Assembly (NCBI RefSeq): GCF_030816965.1
Contig: NZ_JAUSYQ010000002.1
Location: 4,809,501-4,873,500 of the forward strand
Reading direction: 5' to 3'
Source: Streptomyces canus
GTDB lineage: Bacteria > Actinomycetota > Actinomycetes > Streptomycetales > Streptomycetaceae
DNA: 64,000 bases
Below the pieces are notes generated by a model. That model had not been told where the DNA came from. It saw only the letters and a list, made by a program, of their open reading frames with translations, and made no database searches. Positions 38,707 through 49,600 of the stretch are shown piece by piece (within the stretch, counting starts at the first letter, position 1; each line of letters starts with the position of its first letter). The position numbers were made by a program, and so were the translations under genes.

Positions 38707-39303
38707 TTATGCCTCCTCGTCCCCGTCGTCTCCGCCGTCGACGGCCTTGATCCGCTGGTTCACCGAGGCGGCCAGGTCGGCGAGGCGAGCACGCCGCTGC
38801 TCGGCCGGCATCTGCGCGAACTCGGCGAACTTCTGGGCGAGCGGGTTCGATCCGTCACCGGTGACGGCGATCGTCTCCGTCGGATCGCCGAACAGGACGC
38901 GCCGGTGGCGCATGGCGACGTCCATCAGCCGGATGAAGTCGCCGGCCGACAGCTCGTCGGCGCGCAGGGTGCCGAGCCGCTGGGCGAGCTTGCCGATCGC
39001 TGCGCCCAGGATCTTCGCGTCGGTCTCGGCCGCCTTCCGGCGTTCCTCCAGCCACATCGCCTCGTACTGCCGGTCTAGGTGCCGGTCGTACGCCTCGACG
39101 CGCTCTCGCCACCGGTACTGGGCGGCGAGGTTCCTCACGTGCCCGTACGCGAGAGTCAGCCTTTGCGCGGCTTCGGTCAGGGTGCGGGTCCTGCCGATGT
39201 CTCGGTAGGTGACGAACTGTCCGTGTTTGTGTGGGGTTTCGGTGGGCTGACGTTCCCACGGGTCCAGGCCGGGGTCGAGGGTGATGGGTGGGCGGATGCT
39301 CAT
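38707..39303 (-). CDS. terminase small subunit (putative)
   Basis: 198 residues. The ATG overlaps the stop of the ParB-like gene (ATGA at 39300-39303), and the gene ends 4 nt before the terminase large subunit start. The N-terminal half has an HTH-like part (TEAAQRLTLAYGHVRNLAAQ, YRWRERVEAYDRHLDRQYEA), which reads as an HTH that recognises cos or pac sites. The middle is a coiled helix (EERRKAAETDAKILGAAIGK), and the C-terminus is acidic (DGGDDGDEEA). Small terminases are poorly conserved, so the assignment rests on position, the HTH and the coil. Confidence 0.7.
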   Translation of the reverse strand: MSIRPPITLDPGLDPWERQPTETPHKHGQFVTYRDIGRTRTLTEAAQRLTLAYGHVRNLAAQYRWRERVEAYDRHLDRQYEAMWLEERRKAAETDAKILGAAIGKLAQRLGTLRADELSAGDFIRLMDVAMRHRRVLFGDPTETIAVTGDGSNPLAQKFAEFAQMPAEQRRARLADLAASVNQRIKAVDGGDDGDEEA

Positions 39304-40238
39304 GCCGCTTCGCTGGGGACGTGGTTGGGGCCGGAGAGGTACTCACCTGCCAGGCGCTCGAGGAGACGCCAGCCCTGCCCCTGCTCTATCTCTCCGCGTC
39401 CTTCTGCGGCTGCGATGGCCTTGTTGATGGTGACGGCCGCGGGGGCGGGCAGGGTGCGGGCTCCGAGGACGGTCTCCAGGCCGACGTTGCCGCTGTGCAG
39501 GTGGGTGCCGTCCGGGGCGGTGTAGCCCTCTTGGAGTTCGTCGAGGTGGCGTTCGACGATCGCCAGGATGGCGTGGAGGGCGGTGGCGACGTTGCCGACC
39601 TTGTGGGCGGCGTGGGTGGAGGCGAGCGTGTCCAGGGTCTGTTCGTAGTCGGCGCGTGCGGCGAGCCAGCTTTCGTTCTGTCCGAGGCGGGCCTGCTCGA
39701 AGGCTTCGCGGGCGGCTTCCAGCTCCATGGGCAGGAAGATCAGGCTCACGGTGGCAAAGTCGAGGTTCGCTTCGGAGAGGCCTTCGGGGCTGACTTCGGC
39801 GAGGAGCTGGAGCTGTGCGTCGTCGAGGCCGGAGTAGGCCCGCCAGTCCACGTCTTCGATCTGGTCGTAGAGCTGCTGGAGGGTGGCCGGGTCGTCCTTG
39901 CCGGTGATGGCGTTGTGCGACAGCTGCCGGGCGATGAGCTGATCTTTCTCCTGCGGGTCGTCGATGAGCAGGCAGGTGATCTGTTGGAGCTCGGCTTGCA
40001 CGGCCGCGTCGCAGCGATGGTTGCCGGACAGGATCAGCTCGGATCCTTCGGCATACTCGCCGGCCCCGTAGATGAGGGGGACGCTGGTGAGGCAGCCGTC
40101 GGCCCTGACGTTCGCGACGAGCCGGTCGTATTCCTCCTTGGTCTGGTAGTGCGCGTTGACGGCGAGGCGGGTGAGGGCGCGGGGGTCGCGCTGGACGAGG
40201 CGGGGCCGGATGCGCTTGTCGCTGGTGCTGGTCGTCAT
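39300..40238 (-). CDS. ParB/Srx-superfamily phage protein
   Basis: 312 residues. The ATG overlaps the upstream stop (ATGA at 40235-40238). The N-terminal 110 residues have the ParB/sulfiredoxin fold signature: VNAHYQTKEEYDRLVANVRA, TSVPLIYGAGEYAEGSELIL, and SGNHRCDAAVQA, where GNHR is the GxxR box. The rest is helical (DPATLQQLYDQIEDVDWRAY, ELEAAREAFEQARLGQNESW). Phages often encode such ParB-like nuclease or CTPase proteins beside an adenine methylase and terminase. It has no typical ParB HTH, so it is unlikely to bind the parS site at 35.7 kb. Confidence 0.75.
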   Translation of the reverse strand: MTTSTSDKRIRPRLVQRDPRALTRLAVNAHYQTKEEYDRLVANVRADGCLTSVPLIYGAGEYAEGSELILSGNHRCDAAVQAELQQITCLLIDDPQEKDQLIARQLSHNAITGKDDPATLQQLYDQIEDVDWRAYSGLDDAQLQLLAEVSPEGLSEANLDFATVSLIFLPMELEAAREAFEQARLGQNESWLAARADYEQTLDTLASTHAAHKVGNVATALHAILAIVERHLDELQEGYTAPDGTHLHSGNVGLETVLGARTLPAPAAVTINKAIAAAEGRGEIEQGQGWRLLERLAGEYLSGPNHVPSEAA

Positions 40239-42349
40239 CGCATGTCCTTGCCGTGCTTGGTCTTCCACAGGGTCAGGGCTTCGTTCAGGTCGTAGGCGCC
40301 GAGGGGACCGCCGTACTGGAGCTGGTAGCGGTGGATGCCGTCGCCGGGATCCTTGCTGCTCGCTTCGGTGCGTTTCTGGAGCTTCACGCCGGGGATGCCG
40401 CGCCCGTACTTCGCCGAGTTCGGCCGGTCGGTGAACGCGGTCGTCGCCCAGCCGTCGATCCGCTTGGACAGCGAGCGCTGGATGAGGAGCTGCGCCTCCT
40501 TCGTGGACGCGGCCATGACGATGAGCTTCGCAAGGCGCCGGTAGCGGGTCCACGACACGGGGAAGTCGGACATCAGGTAGGCGGTGTTCGGGTCGAACTT
40601 CGGCGGCAGGTAGGCGAACGCGCCGATCAGCTTGCCGTCGACGGCGACACCACAGGCGATGAGCGGGCTGCCGGGTTTGATCGTCTTCGACATGAACTGG
40701 GAGCGGATGCCCGCGAACTGGCCGCCGGTGAGGATGTGGAGCGTCATGCGGTCGCCGAGGTCCTCGTTAGGCGCGATCTTCGGCATGGGGATCGGCTCGA
40801 CCGGCTGGTGAGGCCGGACGATGCGGCGCGGGCCTGCGGCGGCGTACACGTAGATAGGGAGGCCGCGGTTCGCGGTCTGGACGACGCCGGCGAGCTTGTC
40901 TCGCAGCTCGGGGCGTTCGATGTGCAGGCCGAGGACCCAGTTGGGCCGGTCCTGTACCTGGGCGATGATCTCCTCTTTGCCCTCTTCGGTCAGGTCACGG
41001 AAAGTGGGCTCGGGCCAGTTGAATGCGGCGTCGATGGGCGCGAACTGGGCCTGGTAGTCGCCGCTGTTGTGCATGGCGAAGCCTTCGCCGATGTACGTGC
41101 CCGTCGTCGTCATGATCGACTGGATCGGGCGGACGCCGACCCGCTCGACAGCGACGACCTTCACCCGGGGGTTGCCGCGCGACCGGACGCTGAGGCGCTC
41201 GACCTCCAGTTTCTGGAGGCGAGCGACCAGGCGCTCGGGGCGCAGAGTGCCGAGGGCGCGCAGCATCTCTGGCCAGCCGCCCGCTATGTCGATCCCATTC
41301 ACGCCACTGGGGCGCGGGCTCACGCTGGTGTCGAAACCGAGTTCCTTCAACCGTAGAGCGAACTGGTCGGCGGCCAGGCCGGGCCGCTGTGAGATGCCCA
41401 CCTTCGACGCCGACTTGCCGAGGTACACCGAGCCCTCGCCGTCGAACATCCCCGCGAGCCACCCGGACTCGTATGTACGGACCGGCTCCCACGTGTTCGT
41501 GAGGCGGATGACGTACGGCGCCTCTTCGAGCAGCCGGTCAGCGCGCACCCACTTGCGGAGCACGCGGCTGGGTCGGTTATGGCGGTCGGCCAGCCACGGG
41601 TGGTCCTCTGTGCAGACGATGTCTGTGCCGTCCTCCAGGACGACGCGCACGCACTCCTTCATGGCGGGCTCGGACCGGACGATCTCCGACCAGCGCAGGC
41701 GGCGATGCGTGTACCCCTCGGGTGCTTCCTCGTCGAAGGCGATGAGGCGATCGCCGGCCCGCAGTTCACCGCACGGCACCCACCGCAGGTCTGCGGTCAA
41801 CAGCCGGTGTTCGGGGGCGAGGCAGTAGAACGGCGGGAACATCACGACCGGCGCTTTGGATGGCACGGCCTCGCGCAGGTAGTCGCGGACGTCGCCGGCG
41901 TAGAAGGAGCCCAGCTTCGTTTGGAGGCCTCGGAGCTTGGTTGCTGTCTTCTCGTGCATGCGCGGCCACTGGTCCTGGGTCGCGTCCATCATTCGCCGGT
42001 AGTAGGCGCCGTCCTTTCCGACGTACTGGAGGAAGCGGGTGCCGAGCATGAGGGTGGCGAGGAGGTCGGTGCGGTCCTCCAGGTAGGGCTTGAGCCAGCC
42101 CAGGGGCTCCTCGTACTCCTCGCGCAGGGTGTAGTTGAGCTCGTCTCCGGCGAGGTACCAGCCGAGGGCGCAACTGTAGGCCTGGATGTCGTTGCCGTGG
42201 ACGCGCCGCTCATCACCGAAACGGGCGTGCAGCACACGCTCGATGGTCATGTTCCCGGAGCAGCCGATGTAGATGTCTTCCCCGGGCCAGGTCCCGGCGT
42301 GCTCGTAGATGATCGAGCGGAGGGGCGCGGGTATCGAGCCGTGGAACAT
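40235..42349 (-). CDS. adenine methyltransferase-like protein interrupted by an intein
   Basis: 704 residues precursor from ATG at 42349 with GGAGCGG upstream. The extein (residues 1-175 and 429-704) resembles D12-class N6-adenine methylases. Motif I-like YIGCSGNMTIERVLHARFG and GNDIQAYSCALG bind SAM, and the catalytic DPPY-type motif reads FPPFY|SGDY across the intein junction. Phage relatives are labelled antirestriction methylases. The C-extein includes GGQFAGIRSQFMSKTIKPGS and RYRRLAKLIVMAASTKEAQL, which resembles an additional acetyltransferase-like or recognition domain. The ATGA overlap links it to the ParB-like gene. It should be inactive until the intein is spliced out. Confidence 0.8.
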   Translation of the reverse strand: MFHGSIPAPLRSIIYEHAGTWPGEDIYIGCSGNMTIERVLHARFGDERRVHGNDIQAYSCALGWYLAGDELNYTLREEYEEPLGWLKPYLEDRTDLLATLMLGTRFLQYVGKDGAYYRRMMDATQDQWPRMHEKTATKLRGLQTKLGSFYAGDVRDYLREAVPSKAPVVMFPPFYCLAPEHRLLTADLRWVPCGELRAGDRLIAFDEEAPEGYTHRRLRWSEIVRSEPAMKECVRVVLEDGTDIVCTEDHPWLADRHNRPSRVLRKWVRADRLLEEAPYVIRLTNTWEPVRTYESGWLAGMFDGEGSVYLGKSASKVGISQRPGLAADQFALRLKELGFDTSVSPRPSGVNGIDIAGGWPEMLRALGTLRPERLVARLQKLEVERLSVRSRGNPRVKVVAVERVGVRPIQSIMTTTGTYIGEGFAMHNSGDYQAQFAPIDAAFNWPEPTFRDLTEEGKEEIIAQVQDRPNWVLGLHIERPELRDKLAGVVQTANRGLPIYVYAAAGPRRIVRPHQPVEPIPMPKIAPNEDLGDRMTLHILTGGQFAGIRSQFMSKTIKPGSPLIACGVAVDGKLIGAFAYLPPKFDPNTAYLMSDFPVSWTRYRRLAKLIVMAASTKEAQLLIQRSLSKRIDGWATTAFTDRPNSAKYGRGIPGVKLQKRTEASSKDPGDGIHRYQLQYGGPLGAYDLNEALTLWKTKHGKDMR
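41066..41824 (-). other. intein with LAGLIDADG-type endonuclease
   Basis: Residues 176-428 of the precursor (253 residues). It starts CLAPEHRLLT (Cys1, block A), has block B CTEDHPW (T-x2-H) and block C/D-like WLAGMFDGEGSVYLG, a LAGLIDADG variant. It ends TYIGEGFAMHN followed by Ser+1. All residues for splicing are present: Cys1, block B His, penultimate His, last Asn, Ser+1. It is inserted inside the methylase catalytic motif. Confidence 0.88.
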
Positions 42350-42476
42350 GAGGGCCGCTCCTTGGTGATCCGTCTGAGGCGGGCGGAGATGGTAGCCGAC
42401 CTGCGGCTTTCTCCCGGTTCCAAGGATCGGCGGGCATGCGGAAGGCCCCCGCCGGGGGGTGAGACGCTGTTGGTAA

Positions 42477-42511
42477 CTCCGCCCCGCTGGATCTCATCCA
42501 GCGGGGCGGAG
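42477..42511. terminator. strong bidirectional hairpin
   Basis: Perfect 16-bp stem CTCCGCCCCGCTGGAT / ATCCAGCGGGGCGGAG with a CTC loop, overlapping the stop of the transposase remnant. It separates the island from the methylase gene. Confidence 0.85.
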
Positions 42512-42851
42512 TGCTGCGAAGGGTGAGATGCGGGTGCGGGCGAGCGGTCTGCCGGTGAGCCAGGCATCGATGCGGGCGAGGTTGACGGCGGCGCCGGTGA
42601 CGTGGTGTTGCAGCCGGGTTTTGGCGAGGCCGCGGTAGCGGGATCGGCAGGCCGAACGCCTGGACGCCTTGAGAGATGGTGCCCTCGACGCCGGCGCGGT
42701 GTCCGTAGCGGCGGCGCCAGTGGTCGGTGTCCTGCTCGGTGCGGGCCTGCTGGAGGATCTCGTGTTCGGCCTTGGGGCGCAGGGTCAGGTTGCGGCCGGT
42801 TTCGGCAGTGGTGCAGGAGGTCCGCAGTTCACAGGGGGTGCAGTGATTGAA
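42494..42851 (-). pseudogene. IS1182-like transposase C-terminal remnant (frameshifted)
   Basis: Minus strand. One frame reads HCTPCELRTSCTTAETGRNL, TLRPKAEHEILQQAR, and YGHRAGVEGTISQGVQAFGL. It then shifts frame at about 42655 and continues SRYRGLAKTRLQHHVTGAAV and NLARIDAWLTGRPLARTRIS, to a TGA at 42494. This is the conserved C-terminus of actinobacterial IS1182-type transposases (GVEGTISQGVRAFGL-RR-RYRGLAKT). The N-terminal two thirds are missing and no terminal repeats were identified. It marks the left boundary of the RHS island. Confidence 0.8.
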
Positions 42852-42945
42852 GCGGCCTTCGCCTGATCATGTGCTCCGATCAAGGTGCACCGATCAAGAC
42901 GAAGGCCGTGAGGGTGAGTCTGCTGCCTGACGCCGGTCCCGTATT
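42852..42945. other. inverted-repeat patch, possible IS end
   Basis: Contains CGGCCTTCG and, about 36 bp on, CGAAGGCCG, with a direct repeat CGATCAAG in between. A short plus frame VRVSLLPDAGPVFQ starts at 42909 and stops at once. This looks like the edge of another truncated insertion sequence. Confidence 0.4.
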
Positions 42946-43620
42946 TCAGTAGGAGACACGGGAGAAATGGAAGTTGGCGCGCCAATCCGAATCTCCAGAT
43001 AGAGACCTGTGGAAGGCATCGATGATGCGCGGAAGTTCTGTCACCATGGCACGAAAATGCTTATTTTCCGACCCGTCCCTGACTTCCAAGACGTAGGAGC
43101 CAGCGGGAATTCCAGCGGCGGCACCAAACCCTACCTGAATGAACCAACCTGGCCGGGTCTCGAGAATCAGGTACCAATCTTCCGGGGAAAGTCCATTCAA
43201 TGCTCGAGTTACGTCGTCTCGGCTTGGACTGTGAACTACGGAACCGTCAGCAAATTCTAGGGTTACCGAGTTCCCGCTTGTCGGAAAATGCACATTTTCG
43301 GATTGAGGGTCGTAACAAGTTACCCCGCTCGCACTAGCCAATTCCAGCAGAAACTCAGACGCTTCCGGCTGTCGGGGGTACGAGATAGAGACGATCAGGC
43401 ATTCGCTAGTTCGATATAGAGGTGCCGCCCACGGGGAGGTTTCGAAATTCTCCTCGGTCAGGTCAGGAAACCGGCTGATTAGCTCACCGAAGAACCGGTC
43501 CAATGCGGGGTGCTCGCTTACAACTCCAGCTTCGCCCGCGATCATCGCACTGTACTTTCGAGCCGCTTCAGCAGGAGGAATCGGCTGCGCCTCCCACCAA
43601 AACCCAAGATCAAAGCTCAC
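42946..43620 (-). CDS. candidate immunity protein for the RHS toxin
   Basis: 224 residues from GTG at 43620, about 8 nt after AGGAG. It starts 75 nt downstream of the RHS gene on the same strand. It is acidic and mixed alpha/beta (FDLGFWWEAQPIPPAEAARK, FFGELISRFPDLTEENFETS, LIVSISYPRQPEASEFLLEL, WYLILETRPGWFIQVGFGAA), with the WFIQVGF-type strand seen in several small immunity families. No signal peptide, so it stays in the cytoplasm where it could block a cognate toxin. Position, size and acidity are the usual traits of polymorphic-toxin immunity genes. GC content is lower than in phage genes nearby. Confidence 0.7.
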   Translation of the reverse strand: MSFDLGFWWEAQPIPPAEAARKYSAMIAGEAGVVSEHPALDRFFGELISRFPDLTEENFETSPWAAPLYRTSECLIVSISYPRQPEASEFLLELASASGVTCYDPQSENVHFPTSGNSVTLEFADGSVVHSPSRDDVTRALNGLSPEDWYLILETRPGWFIQVGFGAAAGIPAGSYVLEVRDGSENKHFRAMVTELPRIIDAFHRSLSGDSDWRANFHFSRVSY

Positions 43621-43694
43621 TAGATCACTCCTGTAGGAAAAAGCTCCTGAGCACTGCTGGGGGCAGCCTACAGACGCAGGCCGCCCCCAGCCAA

Positions 43695-46600
43695 TCAGTG
43701 GGGAACCCAAGCGTTGAAGGTTCCCTCCAGGGTGGGACCCCCGGTGATTGTAACCGTGTTCCCCGGCTTATTGAGCCATTGGTCAAATGCCCTTTGCGGC
43801 GGAGTCAGCGGCGATGACCCCCCCTTCACCTCCACGCCAAGCCAGCGTCCACCAATCTGAACCGCTCCGTCATATTTCCGGAGCGGGAAACCAGGAACCC
43901 TTGCATAGACCTGGCCACGAATTATGGGAGCGCCGTCCAATTCGAGCTGATCCATCACGGTTCGCTCATCGAGAGAGCCGTCCGTTCCTCGCTCGCCATT
44001 TCGCTTTGCAAATTTCCCATCAGGCGTACGCGGTGCTTTTCCTGCAGGGCTGCCCGTTCCTGGCTCCCCGTTTGCAAACTTCCCGTCAGGCGTGCGCGGT
44101 GATAGTCCGCCCCCACCCAGAAGTCCACCCCCACCGGCAAAGGTTCCACCTTTTGTCTCGATAGTTCCACAATAGGAGTGGTCTGGGGTGCACATGACGG
44201 TGGGTTCCGGCTCTTTTGTGAGCTCTCTCAGAATGCCACCGAGCGCCCATGCGACTCCTGCCATGAAACGCTTTTCGTCAAATACCTGGCCGCTGCTGAA
44301 GTGCGTTATGGAGGTATTTGCCAGGGCGTTCTGGAAGGGCAGGCCGGGGACGATGTTATTAGTGAAAATGCTGGTGTAGGTTGCGGTGCCGGTGTTCCAT
44401 CCGGGTGCTACTCCGCCGCCGGTTGGATTGCCGTTCTTGGACAGGCTGCCGTCCCCATGGGTGACGACGCCGTTGCCGCAGCCGACGTCGAAGCCGTCGC
44501 CGCATGCGAGTCCTTCGCCGGTGGGGTCGGAGAAGGTGGCGGGGTTGTTGGAACTGTAGGTGTAGCCGTTGAGGGTCTGTGGTTTGTCGGTTTCCAGGAG
44601 CGGGTCGACGCTGATGAACCGGGCGAGGACGGGGTCGTATTCGCGGGCGCCGATGTGGGTGAGGCCGGAGGAGGAGTCGGCGCTCTTGCCGAGGAAGGAC
44701 TTGTCGTCCGGCCAGGTTCCGGTGCCGCCGCTGCGGGAGGCTCCGAAGGGGGTGGTGTAGCGCTTGGTGATGGCCTGGGTCGTTGCGTCCAGGGCGAGGC
44801 TGGACGTGCCGTGCTGGTCCGCAGCGAGGTAGGAGAGAGTCGAGGTGCCGGACTTGTTGCTGCGGACCGCGATGACGGCGGAGCCGGCCGAGTAGTAGCG
44901 CTGGGCCCAGTACTTGGTGGTGGAGGTGCTGGTGTCCAGGTGGACCTCGGTGGCGCCGAGGTAGAGGACCGTCTCGCCCGCGGTGTTGCGGCGGATGAGC
45001 AGGGTGCCGTCGGCGTCGTAGACGTAGCCGGTGGTGCTGCTGCCTTCCACCAGCTTGTTCAGGCGGCTTTCGTTGTCCCAGGCCAGGGTCTGGGAGGTGG
45101 TGCCGTCGAGGCGGGTGGTGGTGTTGCCGGTGTCGTCGTAGACGTAGGTGGGGGCGACGCCGGTGCAGGTGCTGCCGGTCGTGGTGGCGGCGAGCTGGTG
45201 GAGCTTGGTGGCGCTGTAGCAGTAGGTCTTGGTGGTGTCGGCGCTGGTGGTGTGGGTGGTCTCGGTCTTCCGCAGGCCGGCGTCGGTGTAGGTGTAGGAG
45301 GACCAGTACGGGCTGGCGCCGCCGAGATTGGCGGTGGTGCGCTTGCTGGTGGAGCAGTCGGCAGTGGACGGGGTCCAGGCATTGGTCAGGCGGCGGTAGC
45401 CGTCGTAGGCGAAGCACTGGTTGTCCGCTACAACTGTGCCGCTCTGGGTGGTGGCGTCGCTGATCGCGGTGACGTTGCCGGCGTCGTCGTAGGTGTAATT
45501 GAGGTTCTGCAGCTGATGGGTCGGGTCGGTGACCCTGGATTCGGTCAGCCGGTCCGTGCCCTCCTCGTACTTGTTTTTGATGTACGCCTTATAGATACCG
45601 GCCGCGGCGGATGTTCCCAGGGTGAGCTCTGCGGTCTGGCCAGTGGCAGAGTATCCGGCGTCCAGGAGGTATCCCGTGGTGCCGGTGACGGCGGTGGGCA
45701 GACCGAGTCCGTTGTACTCGGTGTCGATGGTTTCGGCAGTGAGGCCGCCGGCGGCGGGCTCGGAGGTGTACTGCTGGGTTCCGTCGATGTTGTAGTACGT
45801 CGAGAAGGACAGGGTCGAGGACGGGACTGCACCGGACTTGACCAGGGCGTCGCCAGCGGGCAGGACTACCTGTGTGGTGGTGGCGCGGTAGAGGTTGTCG
45901 TAGGCCGTGACCTGCTTGGTGTAGGCGCTGCCGCTCGCGGAGGCTCCGCCGACATAGCGGGTGGAGGAGTCCGGCTGTCCCTTGGCCAGGGTGTCGTAGG
46001 CGTAGTGGGTGAGCTTGTTGGCGTCGACCTGTTCCTCCAGCGTGGAGGTGAGGTCGGCGGTGGAGGCGGCGCTCCATGTGTCGGTGGTGCGGCCGAGGCT
46101 GTCGTAGGCGTAGACGGTGACGCGGCCCGCGCCGTCCTTGGTCCAGGACGTCTGGTCGAGGTTGGTGTAGCCGGTGGTGGCGGTGCCCTTGTCAGGGTCG
46201 GTGCTCGAGGTCTGGCGGCCGAAGAGGTCGTAGGAGTAGGTCCACTTGCTGTCGGGGCCGGTGATCGTGGCTTGTTTGCCGTCGCGGGTGTAGGTGTACG
46301 CAGTGGGGGTGTAGGCGGCGCCGACGGTGGCCCCGTAGCCGGTGTCGGCCGGGGAGGTGCTGGCGTACTCGCGGCGCTCCACCGGCCGGCCCTGCACGTC
46401 GGTGATCGTCCGTACCGCGGAGCCGCCTGAGGGGGCGGTGGTGGCGCTGGAGTCACCGGTGTAGCTGCTGGTAGTGGACCATTTCTGAACGCCGTAGATG
46501 AGCAGGGTGCTGGAGGTGGGGCGCCCGGCGCCGTCGAAGACGATCTTGGTCTGCTTGGGTGCTTCGCCGTACTCCGCCCGGGTGTAGGTGCCCGACGGGG

Positions 46601-49600
46601 TCGCCGTGGAGTCGAAGATGTCGGCGTATGTCTCGTAGGCCAGGCCCCGGCTGTCGTAGCGGGTGTCCGTCAGCAGCTGGCCCCCGACGGGTGTCGGGGA
46701 CTGCGTCTGAAGGGTGCGCAGCAGGGAGTCGTAGACGGTGTAGGTGGTGTTGTACGTGCCGTCGGCTTTGAGCGTCGAGGTGGACGTCCAGGACGGTGCG
46801 TCGTTGGAGACGGAGTAGGCGTAGGTGTAGTTGGCGCTCTGTTCCAGCGACCGGGAGCGGTTGGGCAGCCAGGTGGCTGTCTTGCGGCCGAGCGCGTCGT
46901 AGGTGCTCTCGGTGATCTTGTTGTTGGCGTCGTAGACCTTGGTGGGCGTGCCCCGGGCGTAGTCGGCGTAGGTGTAGACGTTCTGGGACTTGGGGTTGGT
47001 GACCTTGGTCTTGGTCAGTGGGCCGGCGCCGGTGGGGGTATAGACCGTGGTCGTGGTGTTGCTGGCGGCGTCGGTCGACGTCACGACGCGGCCGAGGGTG
47101 TCGTAGGTCAGCTTGGAGAGCGTCTGCCAGGAGCTCGGGGCGCGCTCGCCGCTGGTGGCGGTGGCCGGGTAGGCGGAGGCGCGGCCGGTCCAGGTCGCCT
47201 CGCCCTTGGTGGGGGTCTGGGAGGCGGTCCACGTGGTGGCGGTGGTGGTGTCGTAGACGGTGGCAGTGTCGGCCAGGACGTCACCGCGCGCGGCGGTAGA
47301 GGTCGGTAGGGACAGGGAGGTTTCGGCGACCGAGCAGGGCTGGCCGACCGTGCGGGTGCGCGAAACCAGGGAGTTGATGCCGAGGGTGTCGTTGCGGGCG
47401 TACCAGGTGCGGGTGCAGGTCTCGTCGCCGGTGGCAGCAGTGTCGCCCTCGTTGTAGACCTTGGTCGGCATGCCGTAGTCGTCGAAGGCGGTGGTTGAGG
47501 AGGCGCTGGTGCGCCACTTCGACGTGGCGGTGAGGTAGGTGTGGGTGTAGGTCTTAGCGGTGCGGACGTAGTACGCCTCGATGTCGGCGTACGACTTGTG
47601 CTGGGTGGCGGTCTTCTTCAGCCAGGGATCGTTGACCGTGACCGCCACGGGTGTCGAGCCGTTGTAGGTGATCTGCTGGCGCAGTTGGCCGGCGTAGGGG
47701 TCGCTGTCGGTCTGGTCGGCCACGTCCAGGCCGGTGAAGTCGATGCCGGCGACGGAGGCGGTACGTGTGGTGCCGTTCTTCTGTTTGTCGCCGTTCATGC
47801 CCTGCAGGTAGAGCGACACGGTCTTGGACTGGGTGCCGCCGGAGATACCGGTGGTCTCGGTGACCTTGCCGTAGCCGCGCCAGATGGACCAGGTGCGCTC
47901 GTCGGAGGGGGTGATGGGGTCGTCGTTGTAGTGCCAGGCCGGGCCGGAGTAGGTGTAGGCGTGCTCGACCGCGAGGTTCTTGCCGGTCGGGTCGGAGGAG
48001 AGGACCGCGGTCACGCGGTATTTGTGGAACCAGTCGATCAACGACTCGGCGGCGCCGTTGATGTGCCAGTAGGTCGGGTAGCAGCTTTTGGTGTCGTTGT
48101 CCTCGGCGGCCGGCATGTTGGAGCCGCGCACGCATTCCGGGTCGGACAGGGTCACGGTGGTGATCGCGCCGGTCTCGGACGTCACCGTCTCGATGCGCGG
48201 GCGGGTCAGCGGGAGGATGTCGTCGTCGTTGGAGTCGACCCGGTTGGCGCGCATCTGGTAGTCGAACGTGACTGGGTCCAGAGCGATGTCGGTGCCGTTC
48301 TTACCGGTGTGCCGGATGGACATCAATGCCAGCGTCTGGTCGGAGGTGTCCCCGGCCAGGTCGCCGCCGTCCAGGAAGTTCTGGGTGAGCGTCCAGGAGT
48401 CGACGGCGGTGAAGGCGCTGGATGCGGCAGACCAGGCGTAGGTGTCAATGCCGGTCAAGCGCTTGCGGGTGAAGAAGGACGGACTCTTGGCGTCGCAGTC
48501 GGCGTCCTGCTTGCAGACGGAGTCAAAGGGGACATCGGGCCAGTTGTCGGCGGTGGAGTCCGTCAGTGAGGAGCAGTCGGCGGCGGTGCAGCGCTCGTCG
48601 TAGGAGAAGGTGACTTTGTCCGAGGTGACCCCGCTGAACAGGGTGTCCTTGTTCTGCCCGTAAAGAATCTTGGAGAGGTAGCCGCCCCGGGTGTAGGCGG
48701 TGGTGGCGGTGGCGGCGCCGTTCTTGGCGTAGTAGTTGGTCTCGGCGGTGTACCAGTACGTCATCGCGTTACCGCGCAGGTCTACGACATAGTCCAGGTT
48801 CCAGCGCCAGGCTTGGGTGAGGGAGCGGCCGGAGAAGGAGTCACCCTTGTCGTAGCCGGGATCACCAAAGTCGTCGCCGTAAACCGGAACGGTCCATACG
48901 GAGTTGGTCCGCTCGGTGCCGGCACCGGTGAGCTTGTTGAGGCCGAAGACGTACTTCGTGCCGTCGCCCGTGATCACCGTCCAGTACTCACCGTCGTCGT
49001 CGCCGTTCTCGGCGCCGGTGGAGTGGGTGACGGTGGAGGCGTCGTCGTTCTTCAGCCGCCACTTGCCGTCGGTGTCGTCCTTGATCAGCTCGCTGGACTT
49101 GCCGTTGAGGACCAGCGAGGCATTGTCGTACTTCCAGCACTGGTCGTACTTGTCGTCCTGGCCGTCGTTGTCGCAGGCACCGTAGGAACGGTCGATGTAG
49201 GAGGACGTGAGGTTGAAGCCCTCGCCGACCTGCGTGGACTGGTTGTTCGTGGACGCCGTCTTGCCGTCCGAGCTGCCGGAGTCGTACGACAGCGACAGCG
49301 ACGGGGCAGGGCCTGCCGCGGCAGGGGGCGTGCTCAGCGGGTACGACCAGGTGAACGCGCCGGAGGAGCCGCCCGCCTCCCAGGTCGAGGACGACGACAG
49401 CGGGGAAGCTGCGTAGTTGCCCGCGCCCGAGGCGGACTCCCCGGCGGCAGCGGTCAATGCGAGGACCGTGGCCGAGGACGTCGCGGCTGCCGTCTGCGAA
49501 GTGCTCAGCAGGCTGGTGGCTGTCGTGGTCGAGGCGGGGGCGAGACCTACCTTGGCCGAGACGGCCTGGCCGGAGATGTCATTGTGCGAATCGAGCGGGG

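Noticed and set aside
39300..40238. ParB-like protein as the partner of the parS site
   Set aside because: It has the ParB/Srx N-terminal fold but no visible HTH or ParA gene next to it. Such proteins beside phage terminase genes are usually not partition proteins. Host ParB is more likely.
44178..46430. 750-codon plus-strand open frame opposite the RHS gene
   Set aside because: Gly/Val/Ala-rich shadow of the YD repeats, without a ribosome site or recognisable domain. The same applies to the long frames at 51778-53322, 37215-38561, 32033-33646 and 59314-61614.
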